Origin: Pestalotiopsis fici W106-1
Lineage: Eukaryota; Ascomycota; Sordariomycetes; Amphisphaeriales; Sporocadaceae
Assembly (NCBI RefSeq): GCF_000516985.1
Contig: NW_006917096.1
Location: 1,721,606 to 1,785,605, forward strand
DNA: 64,000 nt
Direction: 5' to 3'
In this document: piece by piece, positions 50,993-63,181 of the stretch
Layout: each line of letters begins with the position of its first letter
How positions within the stretch are numbered: the first letter of the stretch is position 1
Translations under genes and position numbers: made by a program
Notes under the pieces: model-generated
What the model saw: the letters and a program-made list of their open reading frames with translations, nothing else
Told to the model about the DNA's origin: nothing
Database searches by the model: none

Positions 50993-52725
50993 CTAGGGTA
51001 CTAGAACAGTAGCCAAAACCTTGCCAAGCACACCTCGCACTCTGGTCTGGTTTTCAAGTACACATGTAAACACAACTGCTGTGCTCAATGAGAATACAAG
51101 GGTCTCACGCCACTGTTTATCCAGATGATAACGCCTGGGCAGCAAGGTAGCCATGGCTCGCGGCGCCACGAAAAGAGCAATGTCTTTTCGCCTTCCCGCT
51201 GCCTCGAGCAATATACTCCACCCGCAAAGGAAGCAGCCAGTCCCGACGCATATTCCAGCATCGATCTTGGTCCGCGAAGCAGCATCCTTCCCAATCAGGT
51301 GCGGACCAACTCGCGTCCTTGCCAAGCACACGCCATAAAAGAAAAGCGTGATGAAGGCCGCTAGAAAGGCGGAAGAACGACTGGCAGATACCAATGCCTT
51401 CTTAAAGGCCTTGAGCCGGGGACTGCGCGCTACGAGCAACAGATTCAAGGGAAGATATGTAGTCATTGACCACTTGAATGAACGGGCAAAGCGTGAGATG
51501 AAGTGATACTCGCAGCTAGGTCCACATCCCATGTGTACCATCTCGCAAGGGTACGGCGCCGTCTTGGCTGGGTCTCCCCATTCGACAGGCCAACCATAGT
51601 CCCTAGCCATGGCCTCGAGGAGAGGCGCCTGGCCAGTGTCCTCACCGTAGCGGATCTCGCCTTTCCGACAGCGACGCAGAGCCTCAATGAGACGAGCATC
51701 GACCGCGGCAGCCGTGGAAATCCATTGCGAATAGGCCCGCGGTAGCCTCGATGGATAGTAGAACCAAGACCACATGATAAAGCCACATGACAGGGCAAAG
51801 ATGGATGGATCGGTTAGTTTCGAGATGGCAGTATCGAGCTGTCGCAAGTTTAGTGCTACGAAGAACTTGGAAAGTCTGGAATTCTCCTCGTCATCCACCT
51901 ACCTGTGCCCACGGCCGACGCTTCGTCCGGTGTCTACGATCCCATAGTTCGCCCACGATCACATCGAGCGCTCGTGTAAGTGCAAACAAAGTCAAGTCTA
52001 GAGTGCGGCCAGCATAGTGAATCGTCTCACCTTCGACGAGTCGGTGTGGCTGTGCATCATCAGATTGAACAGTTGCCCTTTCTGTGAATGCGTCACTATG
52101 TTTCGACTGAAGTAACTTGAGACTATACCAGGCAGCACAAAAAGCCGACAAGAACCTCGCAAGTCTGGGGCATTCAACAAGAGTCAGAATTTGCAGTGAG
52201 AAAATGTTTATTTGAAATGATGAAACCAGCCAGGGCATCAATTATCGACCTGCCAACTCACCTTTGTCGTGCCAGGGGCTTTAGACGAGATGCTAGTCTA
52301 GAGATGATTGCGGAAAGAGGAAACTTAGTTTCAGTCAGCGTTTGAGAAGATCAGAGGAAAGTACACAACGACGATAAGATAGTCTCACTTACTTCTAGAA
52401 GTGACGATCCTCCTACCAGGAGTGCACAAAAGGTTGGGAAGCGCTGCAGCTCCAAGCCCCCGCGGAGGATGTGTAGCAGGGGTGTCGAGAGGGCAGGTTG
52501 TTGTGAGGAGGAGGGACCACTACTGTCAGCGCCGCTGCTGCCCCTGGCCTTCCTCGCCTTCTTGGTCGTGACATACTGCCGCAGAACCAAGGTGATGAGG
52601 CGAGGCGTGACGGTCGTCGCATATCCGAGTATGTAAGCTCGAACAAGAGGTCGCAAAAGGGTTGGTACATCCTTGTCCCACCTCTGCCTCGCAGTGGAAG
52701 GCCGAGGTTGCAATGGAGATGTCAT
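50993..52725 (-). CDS. TMEM135-like multi-pass membrane protein, 500 aa
   Basis: Four exons on the minus strand: 52393-52725, 52262-52323, 51903-52164 and 50993-51838. The small second exon (62 nt) begins after an AAG acceptor and restores the frame (LLE-FPLSAIISRLASRLK). The third intron has GTAGGT, an ACTAAAC branch and a CAG acceptor. The ORF apparently starting at 51898 is therefore only the last exon plus read-through intron. Several hydrophobic segments are present (ALLVGGSSLLE, FLSAFCAAWYSLKLL, SCGFIMWSWFYYP, YLPLNLLLVA, AAFITLFFYGVCLA and a C-terminal VFTCVLENQ region). Near residue 316 there is a Cys/His motif, YPCEMVHMGCGPSCEYH, matching the Cys-rich element of the TMEM135/PMP52 family. 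Animal TMEM135 is linked to peroxisomes, mitochondrial dynamics and lipid traffic; the role in fungi is unsettled. Confidence 0.88.
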
Positions 52726-55068
52726 AACTGCAACCCAACTTGCTCAGAGGTCCAGGCCTCCTCGCAAAAGCCGAGCAAGCAGTTTTGTGTCTGCCGGCCG
52801 AGAGTACAAATACTGCCGCAAGAATGGGGTCTTGTCTTGTCCGCAAGCAAGGAACAGGAAATCACTGCCGAAATGCTTGCTCACGGTCTTAAGGCCGTTT
52901 TCGGGCCTCGGGCCAGAAATGTCGCCCGCGGAATATAGGGGCCAAGGGATGTAGCCCGACTTGAACGATCGTACCTAGGTCTGCTTCGGTAGATGGCGCT
53001 CGGAAGCATACATACAAACAATTCTAGAAAGAGACGATAGACCGCGCTGGTAAAAAGGAATGAATTTCCGAACAGCAGTACCTATGTTTCGTGGAGATTG
53101 AAGCCATCCCCAGCATGACCCAAATCTCGGAGGACAACGAGAGCGTACTGCAGAGAGACGGTCAAATGGGGGTGGTCTGTGACAGAAAGAGGCAGGCGCC
53201 GAAGGTGATGCGCGCGTTTGATGCGCCGGATGTGCAGTAGATTCAGGTACGCGAGTACGGCAGACTCCGAGACAAAGTGGTGCGCGGGATGGTGTGAAAA
53301 GATACGGACAAGAGCCCGGGAGGCTGAGTTGGGTGGGAGTCCAGCGAAGGCTTCCAGAACGGTGCCAATCAGTCCAAGATGGTAAACAGAGCCGAAATGC
53401 AGGCACAGAAGATGGAGAGAGAAACACAATGCGGTCAATTAAACGACCGTCGTTGTCCTCAAAAGGGACAGCGGCGCGTGAGGTTGTTTGGAGGTGGAGA
53501 TGGATGCTTGAATGATCACCGTTGGGGGTTGATGGCAGTTAGTGCTAACTAACGGCTTACCTACTCTACTACTATTACTGCTACCAGCAGTACGCACTTG
53601 GAGCAAACCCAACGGCGCCGGTAATGCGCGCAACGACCGACTTCCACCGGGAGCCGTATTGTCCTTCTCTTCTCCCAGGATGTGTATACCTGGTTCACGT
53701 CTAGGTAGAGTGGCTACCTGGGTATAGTAGTAGCTTGTCGGCAGATAGAAGCGCTTCTAGTGCGATACTATGGTGAATTTGGAATGTCAGTCTGGATCGG
53801 CGACAACGATTCCCCAGTTGCACGTCAGTCAAGTCAGGCTGGGGGTGGTTGGACGATTCGATTATCTGATGAACCTTATCGAATGCTACCAAAGATGCTC
53901 TCTGCGCGCGCTGCAAAGGACATGGTATGTTGTCATGGAGCAGCGAGAATAGTAGGGTATGTAGTTTGTTAACTACTTTAGATCATACCAGGGCAGGTAA
54001 TCCTTTCGACTCAATTCACCCACTCCAGTCTGGTCAATTCAGTAACTCGTTCATCGGATCACCTCTCGAATCGACGCAAACTGATACCCCAAGACACGTT
54101 TCTGATGGAGTTGTAGGCGGGAAGCGGGATCGTCTAAGAAAACGTGGGCAGTCTTCTGGCCTTCCGTTCTGGTCAAAGGGCAATGCAACACGGTGCTCGC
54201 ATAAATCATGCTGCGACACCCCTTTAAGCTCCGACGAACCCAGTAGCGAGAAATTGGCATTAAGGGAATTTGGCACCCTTATCTTGTAGGTGTGGGTAAC
54301 GACAGCTTAATGCATCGGACTTATTGGGGCAGTTGGAGAGTGAGAAACGGGAAGTTGAACAGGCTCGAAACATGGTTTTTTGGCTTCTCGTCACCACTAC
54401 TTACTGACAGCCGTCAACTCAATTGACGTCGGCGGCCGGATGACGAACTTGAGATGTTCTGGTTCGTCGCCGAACGAAGCGGATAGATGGGGTCAACCAA
54501 CCGTGCATCAGAAAACGAACACCTACTGTGTAGCTTAATCAAACTACTGTATTCATTAGTGACTCCATGGGCGGGAAATCATGAGTAGTGCTGGCAGCCA
54601 AAAAGGCGACGGCGGCGGGTTTTTCCATCACTGCTATGACGATGTCTACTGCTGTGATTTTTGTTTTGCTCTCGATTTTCTGCGCTGCCTTTTCGTCTGA
54701 CATGTGAAATCCCCCAACCTGCCGCTGCCAAAGTGCTCTTCTGTATGGTCCTAGGTAGAGAACGGCCGAAAAGTGATGGACGGGAGCCCAGCAAAAGCCA
54801 AAGCCTACCCAGCGGGGCGAACGGGGGCCATGCCGACTAATGTAAGGCCAAAGCGGACTAAGGTATACCAGGTTAGCTGCACAGAAGCAGCAGCCAGCAG
54901 TTCTCATTTTCTTTGGTGGAGGGGGAGCGAGGGATAGTGCACATATACGTACATATCTGGGGCAGAAATATGCATCTAGACCCTTCCCCTCGGCTGGGAA
55001 CCTTGCCCAGGTTTGCCCAGACCTCATCATGGATATCGCACACTGCACTGTACGTTATGTAGATTAGG

Positions 55069-55088
55069 TCTGAGCCTCTAGGCTCAGA
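55069..55088. repeat. Inverted repeat with 8-bp arms and 4-nt loop
   Basis: TCTGAGCC-TCTA-GGCTCAGA: perfect arms around a four-base centre. It could form a hairpin in RNA or DNA; no gene lies near enough to assign it a role. Confidence 0.6.
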
Positions 55089-55818
55089 GTACATTAAGGT
55101 ATGCTGTCGATCATGTTAGCGAGCTTCTCTTCTGCCCAATACCTGCCGGCCGCTTGTCTATAACACCCCCCCAGTGATCTCGCAGCGTGTGCCCGCTAGG
55201 GAATAGATCTTCAGGCGCTGTAGCGAGCGAGAGCAGCAGCCAGCTAATGCACATCTTCTGCAGCTGGCAAGACGCGATCATGTACGGTCAGTGAGTCGGT
55301 TTAATGCTAGATATGCTGGACTGGATCTGATCTCCAAGTAGAAAGAAGATTACAGCATGAGGTCACTCTTTCTTCAAGAGACGAGGCATATTCCGAAACT
55401 GTTGCATCATCCATGAGATCAGGAAGACGCCTTCTTGCCCTTCAAGAGGTAGACTCGATTTTAGCAATTGAACAACTCCAAACGTACACGGTAGTAGACC
55501 ATGGAAGGCAGACAAACCACAGACTGGTTCTGTAGGTCACTGACTGGGTGTTCTGGGAAAGATAGCCAATGATACGTGCCATGGTAGCTCATCTCCCTGC
55601 ACACACTACGCCTATACCTGCATTTGGCCCCCGATAAGCGAATATACAGACCATGTCGAGGCTAAGACCTTTGGGGGGGAAATCATGGTTTTTGCCCGGC
55701 TAGGTGCTTCTGCTCCCATGCTTCTGCATCCTGTTAAGCAGCAGCAGGCAGAGCACAGACAAATACCCAGCAAGCAAATAAAGAGGAGAGGAGAAGGAGA
55801 AAGAGAGCGCGAGAAGCA

Positions 55819-55858
55819 GCAAGCAAGCAAGCAAGCAAGCCCAAAAAAAAAAAAAAAA
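55819..55858. repeat. CAAG repeat followed by poly-A
   Basis: About five CAAG units (55819-55841) run into a 15-A tract (55844-55858). This is a simple-sequence block in the probable bHLH upstream region. Confidence 0.8.
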
Positions 55859-56839
55859 GGCACCCCGTAATCACCAGCGCCGCCGCCGCCGCCTGTTGCT
55901 GCTGCTGGCTGCAGGTGACCACCAGGAGCGCCGAGCCGAACAGGGATCCTCGGTCGTTTCCTTTCCAGCGAATGGCCTCGAGTTCGTTACTCCCCGTCAC
56001 TCTCACCACCTCCCCACACACCCTTTGCGCCCTGGGTGCAGTCAGTCTCGGGACTCTTCAGAACACAACTCACTCCCAACTTCCGCTTGAGGAGAGCGTA
56101 CCTGGGATGGCTCAACTCGATGCTTATCCGTCCTATGTTTCCATGTTTCCAACCCTGTCCCACTGACGGCCGTCTTGCTCGCCTCCAGATGCCTTCCTCT
56201 ATAACACAGCCGACTATAATGCTTGAGCCCAACGTGCTGCAGTAGTTTCTAACCACACCTCCGTTTCCCTTCCTAAACGGGCACACGCCCGTGATGCGGC
56301 TTCGACACGACCCGACTTGACACCATGCCATGCCCTCCAGGAAGACAACTTTGAGAAGACTGATATAATCTCTCGAGGCCTGCTCGTCGTTGACCAAGCG
56401 GCGACTATATGCAGCTCAACTAGAACTCCAAACTCTCGACTCGAATTCGAACTCGACTGACACGAGCACTAACACTCCATCCACGACTCGCGCTGTCTGC
56501 CTCGACCACCACCAGCACCACCACCACCATCACATTAGCTAACTATACTCCGGATCAACATCCACTACACGGCCTCACTACTACTACATCTTACCGGAAG
56601 TCAACAGCCTCGAGCTAACAGCCCGCGCCGGACACTCACCGCCGCCCACCCATCCGCCGGCCGCGACGTGAATGCACTGCCGCCAATCGTTCATAGTGTG
56701 CCAGAGCCTTGCGCGCGACCACAACGACGCAATATCGTGCCTGGCTTTCGCAAGCGTACTATACGCTTCGCCCCCTCCAAGCTCTACTTCATTCACCTTT
56801 TCTCGAGAAGCACCCATGCTCGCGGTACAGCGTCCCAGA

Positions 56840-58311
56840 ATGGGGTCGTCACAGCCAGCCCAGGGCGCTGGCATGCCGTTTGGTTGTAAGTCTTGAAAGG
56901 ATAGCAGAGTGTATTCCAGTCACGATGATGATGCTGACCGTCGCGAATGTATAGATGTCAGTAGGGGAGATGATCTCTTCTTCGAACCACCGGAACCAGC
57001 GCCCGGTCCGGCCCTCCTTTCCTTTGAGGAATCGCAGAGCCTCAACCATCTTCTCGAGCAACTAAAGTCTGGCGGTCCTCTCATGGACATGTCTTTCGGA
57101 GAGGGCCTCAACTTTAGCGATGCATGGCAGCAATTACCACCGCAGTTTATGGGCACCGCTACCTCCTTCGGCCACCAAACAACGAACTTCTCCCCGACCA
57201 TGTTCGATTTTACCTCCCATATATCTTCCGATAGTCTGTTCGACTCTATCCAGTTTCCAACCATGGCCGCACCGCAAATGATGCAGCCACCACGACATCA
57301 CATTCGAACTCCTCACCCCCCTCAACATAGTCAAACTTCGCCAACAAGCGCAGCTGCTGTCTTGGCGGGACTTCAAAACGGGCTGCCCCCACGAGCCAAT
57401 GCTATGGCTCGCAGCGCTATGCTGCCTTCACAGACACCAGCACGTACGACAGCTCACCCTCTGCTACGAACACAGGGACAATACACAGGGCGGACCAGCC
57501 CCGTCCGTGCGGCCCCCGTTCAATCACCCGTTACGGAGCACCGCGACGAGCACCTCTTCGCCGACATGGCCTTTGGCAACCCACACGGTCCAAGTAGCCA
57601 TCGAGTAGCACAGCAGGTTCCCGAGGATGTGCGCTGGGGGTCGGACAGAAACTTTGGGAGGAATTTCGTCCCTCCATCTCAGAGAGAAACGACGCAGACT
57701 CTGGAGGGTGAGCGAATGAAGTACCTCGAAATTTTTCAACCTATCAACAGTGCGACCACGACCCAACCTCCAAGTCCTCTGGGTAGTGGCAGCAGCTCTC
57801 CACGTGGCAATAAAGCAAACGGCCAACCGGCGATTTCCCGGGAAGAAGGCCCATCCAAGAAACGTAGGAAGAGTGACGAGGGAAATGACGAGGATGAAGA
57901 AGTCACAGCGTCTTCATCGAAAGCACCCGCCAGAAAACGCAAATCGAAAGATAACCTGAACGAAACTAGCGAAGCTTCTTCGTCAAGCGCTGCGCCAGGC
58001 AAGAGGAGGCGCAAGTCTGCTGTCAATGGGGCAAAGCCACCTCGAGAGAACCTCAGCGAGGAAGCCAAGGTATGCCGAGTCCCTACTCATTATTCTCCAC
58101 AAGAGCCAACTTTTACTAACAAATACTTCAGCGACGCAACCACATCAAGTCCGAACAACGAAGGAGACATATCATCAAAGACGGCTTTGAAAATCTTCAA
58201 GAGATTGTGCCAAATCTGAAGAACGGTGGCTATAGCAAGAGCACAGTCCTGCAAATGGCTGCTGACTGGCTCGAGGAGCTCACTCAGGGCAACGAGCTTC
58301 TGAGTTCATGA
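56840..58311 (+). CDS. bHLH transcription factor (Mlx-like basic region), 446 aa
   Basis: Three exons: 56840-56885, 56955-58069 and 58132-58311. Exon 1 codes only 15 residues (MGSSQPAQGAGMPFG) and is needed because exon 2 has no early ATG; the join gives MPFGYVSRGDDLFFEPPEPAPGP. The last intron has a textbook TACTAAC branch. The N-terminal two-thirds is Gln/Pro/Ser-rich and probably an activation or regulatory region, with bipartite nuclear signals (KKRRK, RKRKSK, KRRRKS) near 310-375. Exon 3 encodes the bHLH itself: basic region RRNHIKSEQRRRHIIKDGF with the Glu-Arg-Arg DNA-contact residues, helix 1, a loop with YSKSTVLQMA and helix 2 to the C-terminus. The Arg-rich basic region and SKSTVLQ resemble Mlx/INO-class factors, which bind E-boxes (CANNTG). 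The dimer partner and targets are unknown. The intron cuts exactly before the DNA-binding domain. Confidence 0.92.
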
Positions 58312-59141
58312 AAACGCGAGTGACAGAGTCGACTCGTGTTTTCATGTTTTTATGTCTGTATTTTGCATATGTCGGATTGGACATCAAGTCCGCAAAAAAA
58401 AGAGGGATCTCGCATAATTGGTTGGTGGAGTTTTATGAAAGGCAGGCCGCCTTGACAACATGGCGGATGTGGCCACACATGTATATATGGGCGGCCACAC
58501 TTATCGGAATTTTTGAGGCGCAACGCACTGCTCGACAAGATACCTCCGGAGTTATTGCTTATTTGGGTCACGACTGACAATGATGAATGTTGACAAGAAC
58601 ACTTACAATTTTTTTCCAAGTGTCTTCACTGTTCATAGTACGCAGTTCTATCACTGCCTCAGATGACTATTCGTTAATACATAAAAGACTGTATTTCGAT
58701 ATTAAATTGATCATGTCTCAACATCAAGTTCACTGTGATTCCCCAACCCTTGCTTACAGTCCCAATCATTTGGATACGTCGTTGATCATACGAATCGAGT
58801 GACGATATACTCAGCTAGTGAAGACTAGTTTCCCGTGTTTGAAGTATCTGTTGGTCGAGATGGCCGCAACGGCAAGCGGCACTGTACAAATCAACAGAAG
58901 CCAAACTGGTATCACAATTTTTCGTACTGGTGATATGGAAAACACGTTTTCATCTTTGCCTAGGGTTCGGATCTTTATCTCTGTTCTGCGGACTTGGGAG
59001 TAACGCATGAAATTCAATGATACAGATGGCGACGAGCAAAAAAAATCCAGAGCTACTATATCGTACTTGGCTATCCAGTGAGTTTTGGTTATTCTCTGAC
59101 ATCTGTAACTTTTGGTAAGATCCAACCATAGGTAGTCCTTC
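58312..59141. other. Convergent 3' intergenic region
   Basis: 830 bp between the bHLH gene (plus) and the OPT transporter (minus), containing their 3' UTRs. The plus frame at 58308-58577 is in the bHLH 3' UTR and is not a gene. Confidence 0.5.
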
Positions 59142-61595
59142 CTATAAATGTGGGACCCGAGCGCTCTGCAGGATAAGGTTGACGATGCTCAGAAAGCCTT
59201 CTCCGAGAACGAATCCCTATTGGTGATGAATTAGTCGGGATGAACGCGTCACTTGGTGTGTGGGATCTTTGGGGGCCCTTTTGGGGATACTTACAGAAGC
59301 CAACACGATCAATGGCGTGTCCTCCCTCTTCAGATGCTGTCTCCAGTACCAGCTCACCAGGCCGCCAATAGTCCGAGCGAGAGTAAAGGACGGGACGTTG
59401 TACATGCCTTGAAAGGGAACCATATTAGCCACGCCACCACGCGTACTCCTGTGTCAAGGAGAGCTTTGAATTGAACATACCGATAGCCACAGCGATACCG
59501 CCTGGGACGTATACCTGCCACGACTTGCCCAGGCCCTTGGTGCGCAGGGCAGTCAAAAAGGCAAAGAGGACGGCCGCGCCAATGGCCCATTCCCGAGCCA
59601 GAGGCGGCAGACCTTGTCCCGTAACGAGACGTGCCGTGAAGATCCATACGTACGCCGTGGGCACCTGAAAGAGGTCTCCGGGGACCTGGTACACGGCCGT
59701 GTAGAGACGGTAGATCAAGGCGCTTACGACGGCGCCCACCGTGGCGCCAATGACCTGGCCCCAGAACTGCGCATTCGGTGCCGCACCTAGGAGATGCCCC
59801 GTCTTGAGGTCCTGCATGAGATCGCCGGCCTGTAAGGCTCCGGCTTCCGAGACCGCGCCGGCGACCAAATTGATAAGCACGCTGGCCTTGTTTGATTGCG
59901 GTATTATAAGGGCAAAGAACAGCTGCGCCAGCTTGCTGATTCCGGATACGGGGTTCAGATCCGTCTCTCCGAGCGCCCTCACGCCCATGATGCTCAGCAC
60001 GAGGGCCATTAGAATCGCAATGATGTTTGCGTAGAGAGGCACAAGGTCGCCAAACGTGATGTGAATGCTGGCCACACAGATGAGGATGGAGAGGACCAGT
60101 CCAATGCTCACGGTTTTGCTGCCAACAAGTTGCTCGGGCGGCGCATCATCTTGATCCCATTCTCTCAGCTCATGGTCGTCGTCCTGCTGGAACGTGGGGT
60201 TTGGAAGCAGCTGCGAGAGCGAATTGCGTCCGGCGGTAGAGTCTCTTGGGTCATCCTCGCTCATTCTCACAGCTGTGTAGCCAGTCGACTGAGAACGGAA
60301 GAGACCCTTGACAGAACCGTGCTGAAGCTTCTGCCGGACAGACGCTACGTAAGAGGGTGCGTTTTGGACCAACGGCCGGAAGGCAATGTAGCTCAAGCTA
60401 ACAACGGAGTCTGCGAGCATGATGGCCAGGGAAACCCACACAATCCAGCCCTTACTGCCGGTCTCCCAGTCGCTCACGGGGCCGGGTGCCCATCCCATGT
60501 GTTTGGCAAGCGGTGACAGAATGCCCCAGCCAACCACCGCCCCCAACAGCATATGCAACGTTGTTGCCGGCCCCATGATTATTCCTTGACCGACATAGGC
60601 AAGGCTCGGGTTGAGATCCCAGAGCCAGGTACTGGCGGCATAAGTGCCAAAAATAGGCAGACTCCGCAGCACGGGGAAAAAGTACGTACAAAGTGTGTAA
60701 AACCCCGAGATGCCAAAAGTAATGAGAAGCAACTTGATGTTTGCCCCCCAGCTGTACGGCTGTGCCAGCGATTCTTCATCAGCTGTCGTAGCTGGGGCTG
60801 GAGTTGTCTCATTACCGTCGTTGGCATCCTCGGACTCGAGAAGAGGTCGGTTCTCCAGCGCGAGGCTGCCGAAGGTGTCCGCCCTGGACGGATCCAGCAC
60901 CATGCCGCCCTTGGGCTGGTTCTTCCCGTGAAGCACACCAATAAGCACGGCTGTGCTGAAGCCGCTCGGAAACTTGAGTTTCTCCCTGATGATGACTTGG
61001 CGCCGGCTTGTTTTGACGTAATGTTTAGTACTTCTGGCGTAGGCCTCTACAAGATGAGCGACTCACAGAGGGACGGCAAAGACGACGCCGAAGTAACACA
61101 ATCCCAGTGACCAGACCATGAGCTTCCATAGGCTCAAGGATATGGGCCCTTGCTCCTCCGAGCTGAGCAGATACTCCATAGCCGGCAACTAGGTAAAGGA
61201 GAGAACATGTTAGCACCTCACTCGCGGTTCAGGTAAAGGCACTCGGGACTCACCACGCCGACAAAGCCGCAGCCGAGTGGCATGATAGCCATGCCGCCGG
61301 CAACGGACTGAACCAGGACGTTCTCAACCGGGCTAAACGGGAACTTGAGATGCGGCGCCAGGGTGCGGAAGATACCGAAGCCCAGCAGACTCGCCGGCAT
61401 GGTCATCATGGAGACCCAGCCCGTCTGCAGGCCAAAGTACATGTTGGAGAAGCAGATGACGAGGCCAACCAGAAGTCCGACGGCGACGCCGCGCACCGTA
61501 AAGTGCCGACCCTCGGGCAGCAGACGCATTCCATCGGTGGCATGATGAGGCCGTTGCGAGGGCGCATCGGCTTCGCTGCCTCTGTCGGGTGACAT
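59142..61595 (-). CDS. OPT-family oligopeptide / metal-chelate transporter, 725 aa
   Basis: Five exons on the minus strand: 61254-61595, 61067-61188, 59481-61006, 59295-59407 and 59142-59216, all in frame. The protein is almost entirely hydrophobic segments separated by loops, as expected for the ~14-helix OPT family of the plasma membrane, which imports small peptides or chelates by proton symport. Recognisable blocks are FTVRGVAVGLLVGLVICFSN and YFGLQTGWVSMM in helix 1-2, REKLKFPSGFSTAVLIG, and the C-terminal GGIAVAIGMYNVPSFTLART, which reads correctly only after splicing out the fourth intron. A long acidic loop (about 395-445) separates the two halves. The last exon, only 25 codons, contributes the final helix ending SARVPHL. 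The start MSPDRG is preferred over an upstream in-frame ATG. Substrate and induction are unknown. Confidence 0.93.
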
Positions 61596-62711
61596 TGTCG
61601 TCGGAGATATAGATAGGTACAAGCTTCCGGAAAGCCTCCCGAGATATGGTGGAATGCGCTCACTAAGCGCCAAGAACGACCACAGCCGTCACAACTCCCA
61701 AAAATATCACGGTGCTCTCCTTTGGGAAGACCGTTTCCCACAAGCGCTCTGCACAAGACCCAAAGGAATGAAGATGAAAGGACGTCAATGCATGTTTTGG
61801 ATTGGTAAGAAGTGAAGCGATGGCGTTATTGACGGCGCTGAGCCGGACCGATGGCCCTGGGGCCGGAGATAATGGCGCCCCTCCACTTTTCTTCAGGGCC
61901 AAACCTGCCGGAATTGGTAATGTTAAACGGGGTCACGCGGCATGTTCACGATGCTCCGAGACCAAGTTTCACCTTTATCAAAGAACAATTGTTTATTCTC
62001 AAATCAAGCTTCTTTGAGTGAGCTGGTCAATATAAGATCATCAAATTCAGTCAGCTTACTGCTTGGATTGATACTGCAGCAGTGCGAACTCAGAGAGATC
62101 AGGGCAAATCCAATCCATTTCACAAGCATCGGATGCGGCCCGATAAGTGTCAAAGGCCTACTTTCTTGCCAGTGACCATCTGCTTCAGACCAATGGACAC
62201 GGCTCTGGGTGTAACATATGTATGTGACAGCAATATAAGAGCCGAGTCGAACTCCTATCTTAGGATGCCGCGAATTTTATGTGCGTAGCTTTATATTAGA
62301 TCCAGGCGCAATTAGTTACAAATGGAATTACAATACTAGTATTTAATATGACGGTATAGGAGAAGGGAAATTCTATATATCGCAATCTTGGTACGACCTT
62401 AGAGGGGGCGCTGCCTCGTCCTCACTCAATCGGGTTGTATCTCGGAATCCGCCATCAAACTTATCACGGAGCTTCGATCACGTAATGTATATATGTTTGC
62501 GCCGCGGTGTGATATTTCCAAGGCTGCGGACGTTTCTAGGGTAAGAAACGAGATAGCCTTTAGTTTGGGCAATACGTAGGTTTGATAGTCACGGGGACTG
62601 AAGCACTCAAGATGGGCATGCCATGGTTTTAAAGAGCGGAAGGCTCTAGGGAACTATAACAAGCACTTCCAGAAAAGAATAACTTCATGGACACCCCAGT
62701 GACTAGCGCCA

Positions 62712-62728
62712 TTAGGAATCGAACCTAA
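62712..62728 (-). other. tRNA-like T-arm (possible degraded tRNA or SINE remnant)
   Basis: On the minus strand TTAGG-TTCGATT-CCTAA forms a perfect 5-bp stem and 7-nt loop and carries the RNA polymerase III box B consensus GGTTCGATTCC. Upstream on the same strand a GTGTTG...CAACAC stem sits where an anticodon arm could be, but its loop is not an anticodon loop. The 3' strand next to the T-arm finds no 5' acceptor partner. It is therefore not an intact tRNA. Confidence 0.35.
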
Positions 62729-62876
62729 CACTCCATATACCCCCTTCCAGTGTTGCGTTCACCAACACTTCCTCGATCGAGCGTTCAGTCTAAAATTTAC
62801 CAAAATAAACTACATGTGCAACCTGTATGCTCCTTCGACAGTAACTTCATAATTAGAGACCGATTTATAGATGATT

Positions 62877-62902
62877 TTATTGAAATAATATTATTTCAAT
62901 AA
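62877..62902. repeat. Perfect 26-bp palindrome in AT-rich DNA
   Basis: Two 13-bp arms, TTATTGAAATAAT and its exact reverse complement, meet with no spacer. It sits in an AT-rich stretch that may be a decayed mobile element. Confidence 0.75.
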
Positions 62903-63181
62903 CCATCTAATCAAAATATTTCCAATTTAACAGTATCTACGAAAATCAAATCTGATTTAAAAACTAAAATAAATAAATAAAAAAGCCATACTTTGAGTTT
63001 TTAGCTAACCCCGCATTGCTACATATTTCCCGACTCCACGCTACTAGGTATTTCTTGGCGGCGGCCACTAAAAAGTTGCATATGTGGCTGGGACGTCGTC
63101 TGCTTTTTTACTCGAATAATATCCGTATATATCCTGTCCTGAACCGTTTGTTTCTCGATCCAGTCTTATTACAACAACACG

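Larger units (their letters stand above)
52726..56839. other. Intergenic region (4.1 kb) before the bHLH gene
   Basis: Between the promoter side of the TMEM135-like gene and the bHLH gene, so both promoters lie here. A perfect inverted repeat (55069-55088, 8-bp arms), a CAAG repeat and a 15-A run are present (55819-55858). The last ~900 bp is C/T-rich and looks like a long bHLH leader with short upstream ORFs. Minus frames at 53.0-53.5 kb have no ATG and were not called. Confidence 0.45.
61596..63181. other. Intergenic region, AT-rich with palindrome and T-arm remnant
   Basis: Between the OPT promoter and the F-box-like gene promoter. The 62.2-63.0 kb part becomes clearly AT-rich, with a 26-bp palindrome and a tRNA-like T-arm listed separately. 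TATATAT at 63126-63132 lies about 50 nt before the F-box gene ATG. No coding frame is convincing. Confidence 0.5.

Noticed and set aside
51891..51908. Apparent frameshift in the TMEM135-like gene between GTAGGTGG and GTGGATGAC
   Set aside because: A 64-nt intron (51839-51902) with GTAGGT, ACTAAAC and CAG restores the frame, so the gene is intact.
53082..53438. 118-codon minus frame that looks moderately protein-like
   Set aside because: It contains no ATG at all (TTG start) and I could not find an exon to join it to.
62701..62790. Intact tRNA gene on the minus strand
   Set aside because: The T-arm is good, but no acceptor stem partner, D-arm or valid anticodon loop could be found.
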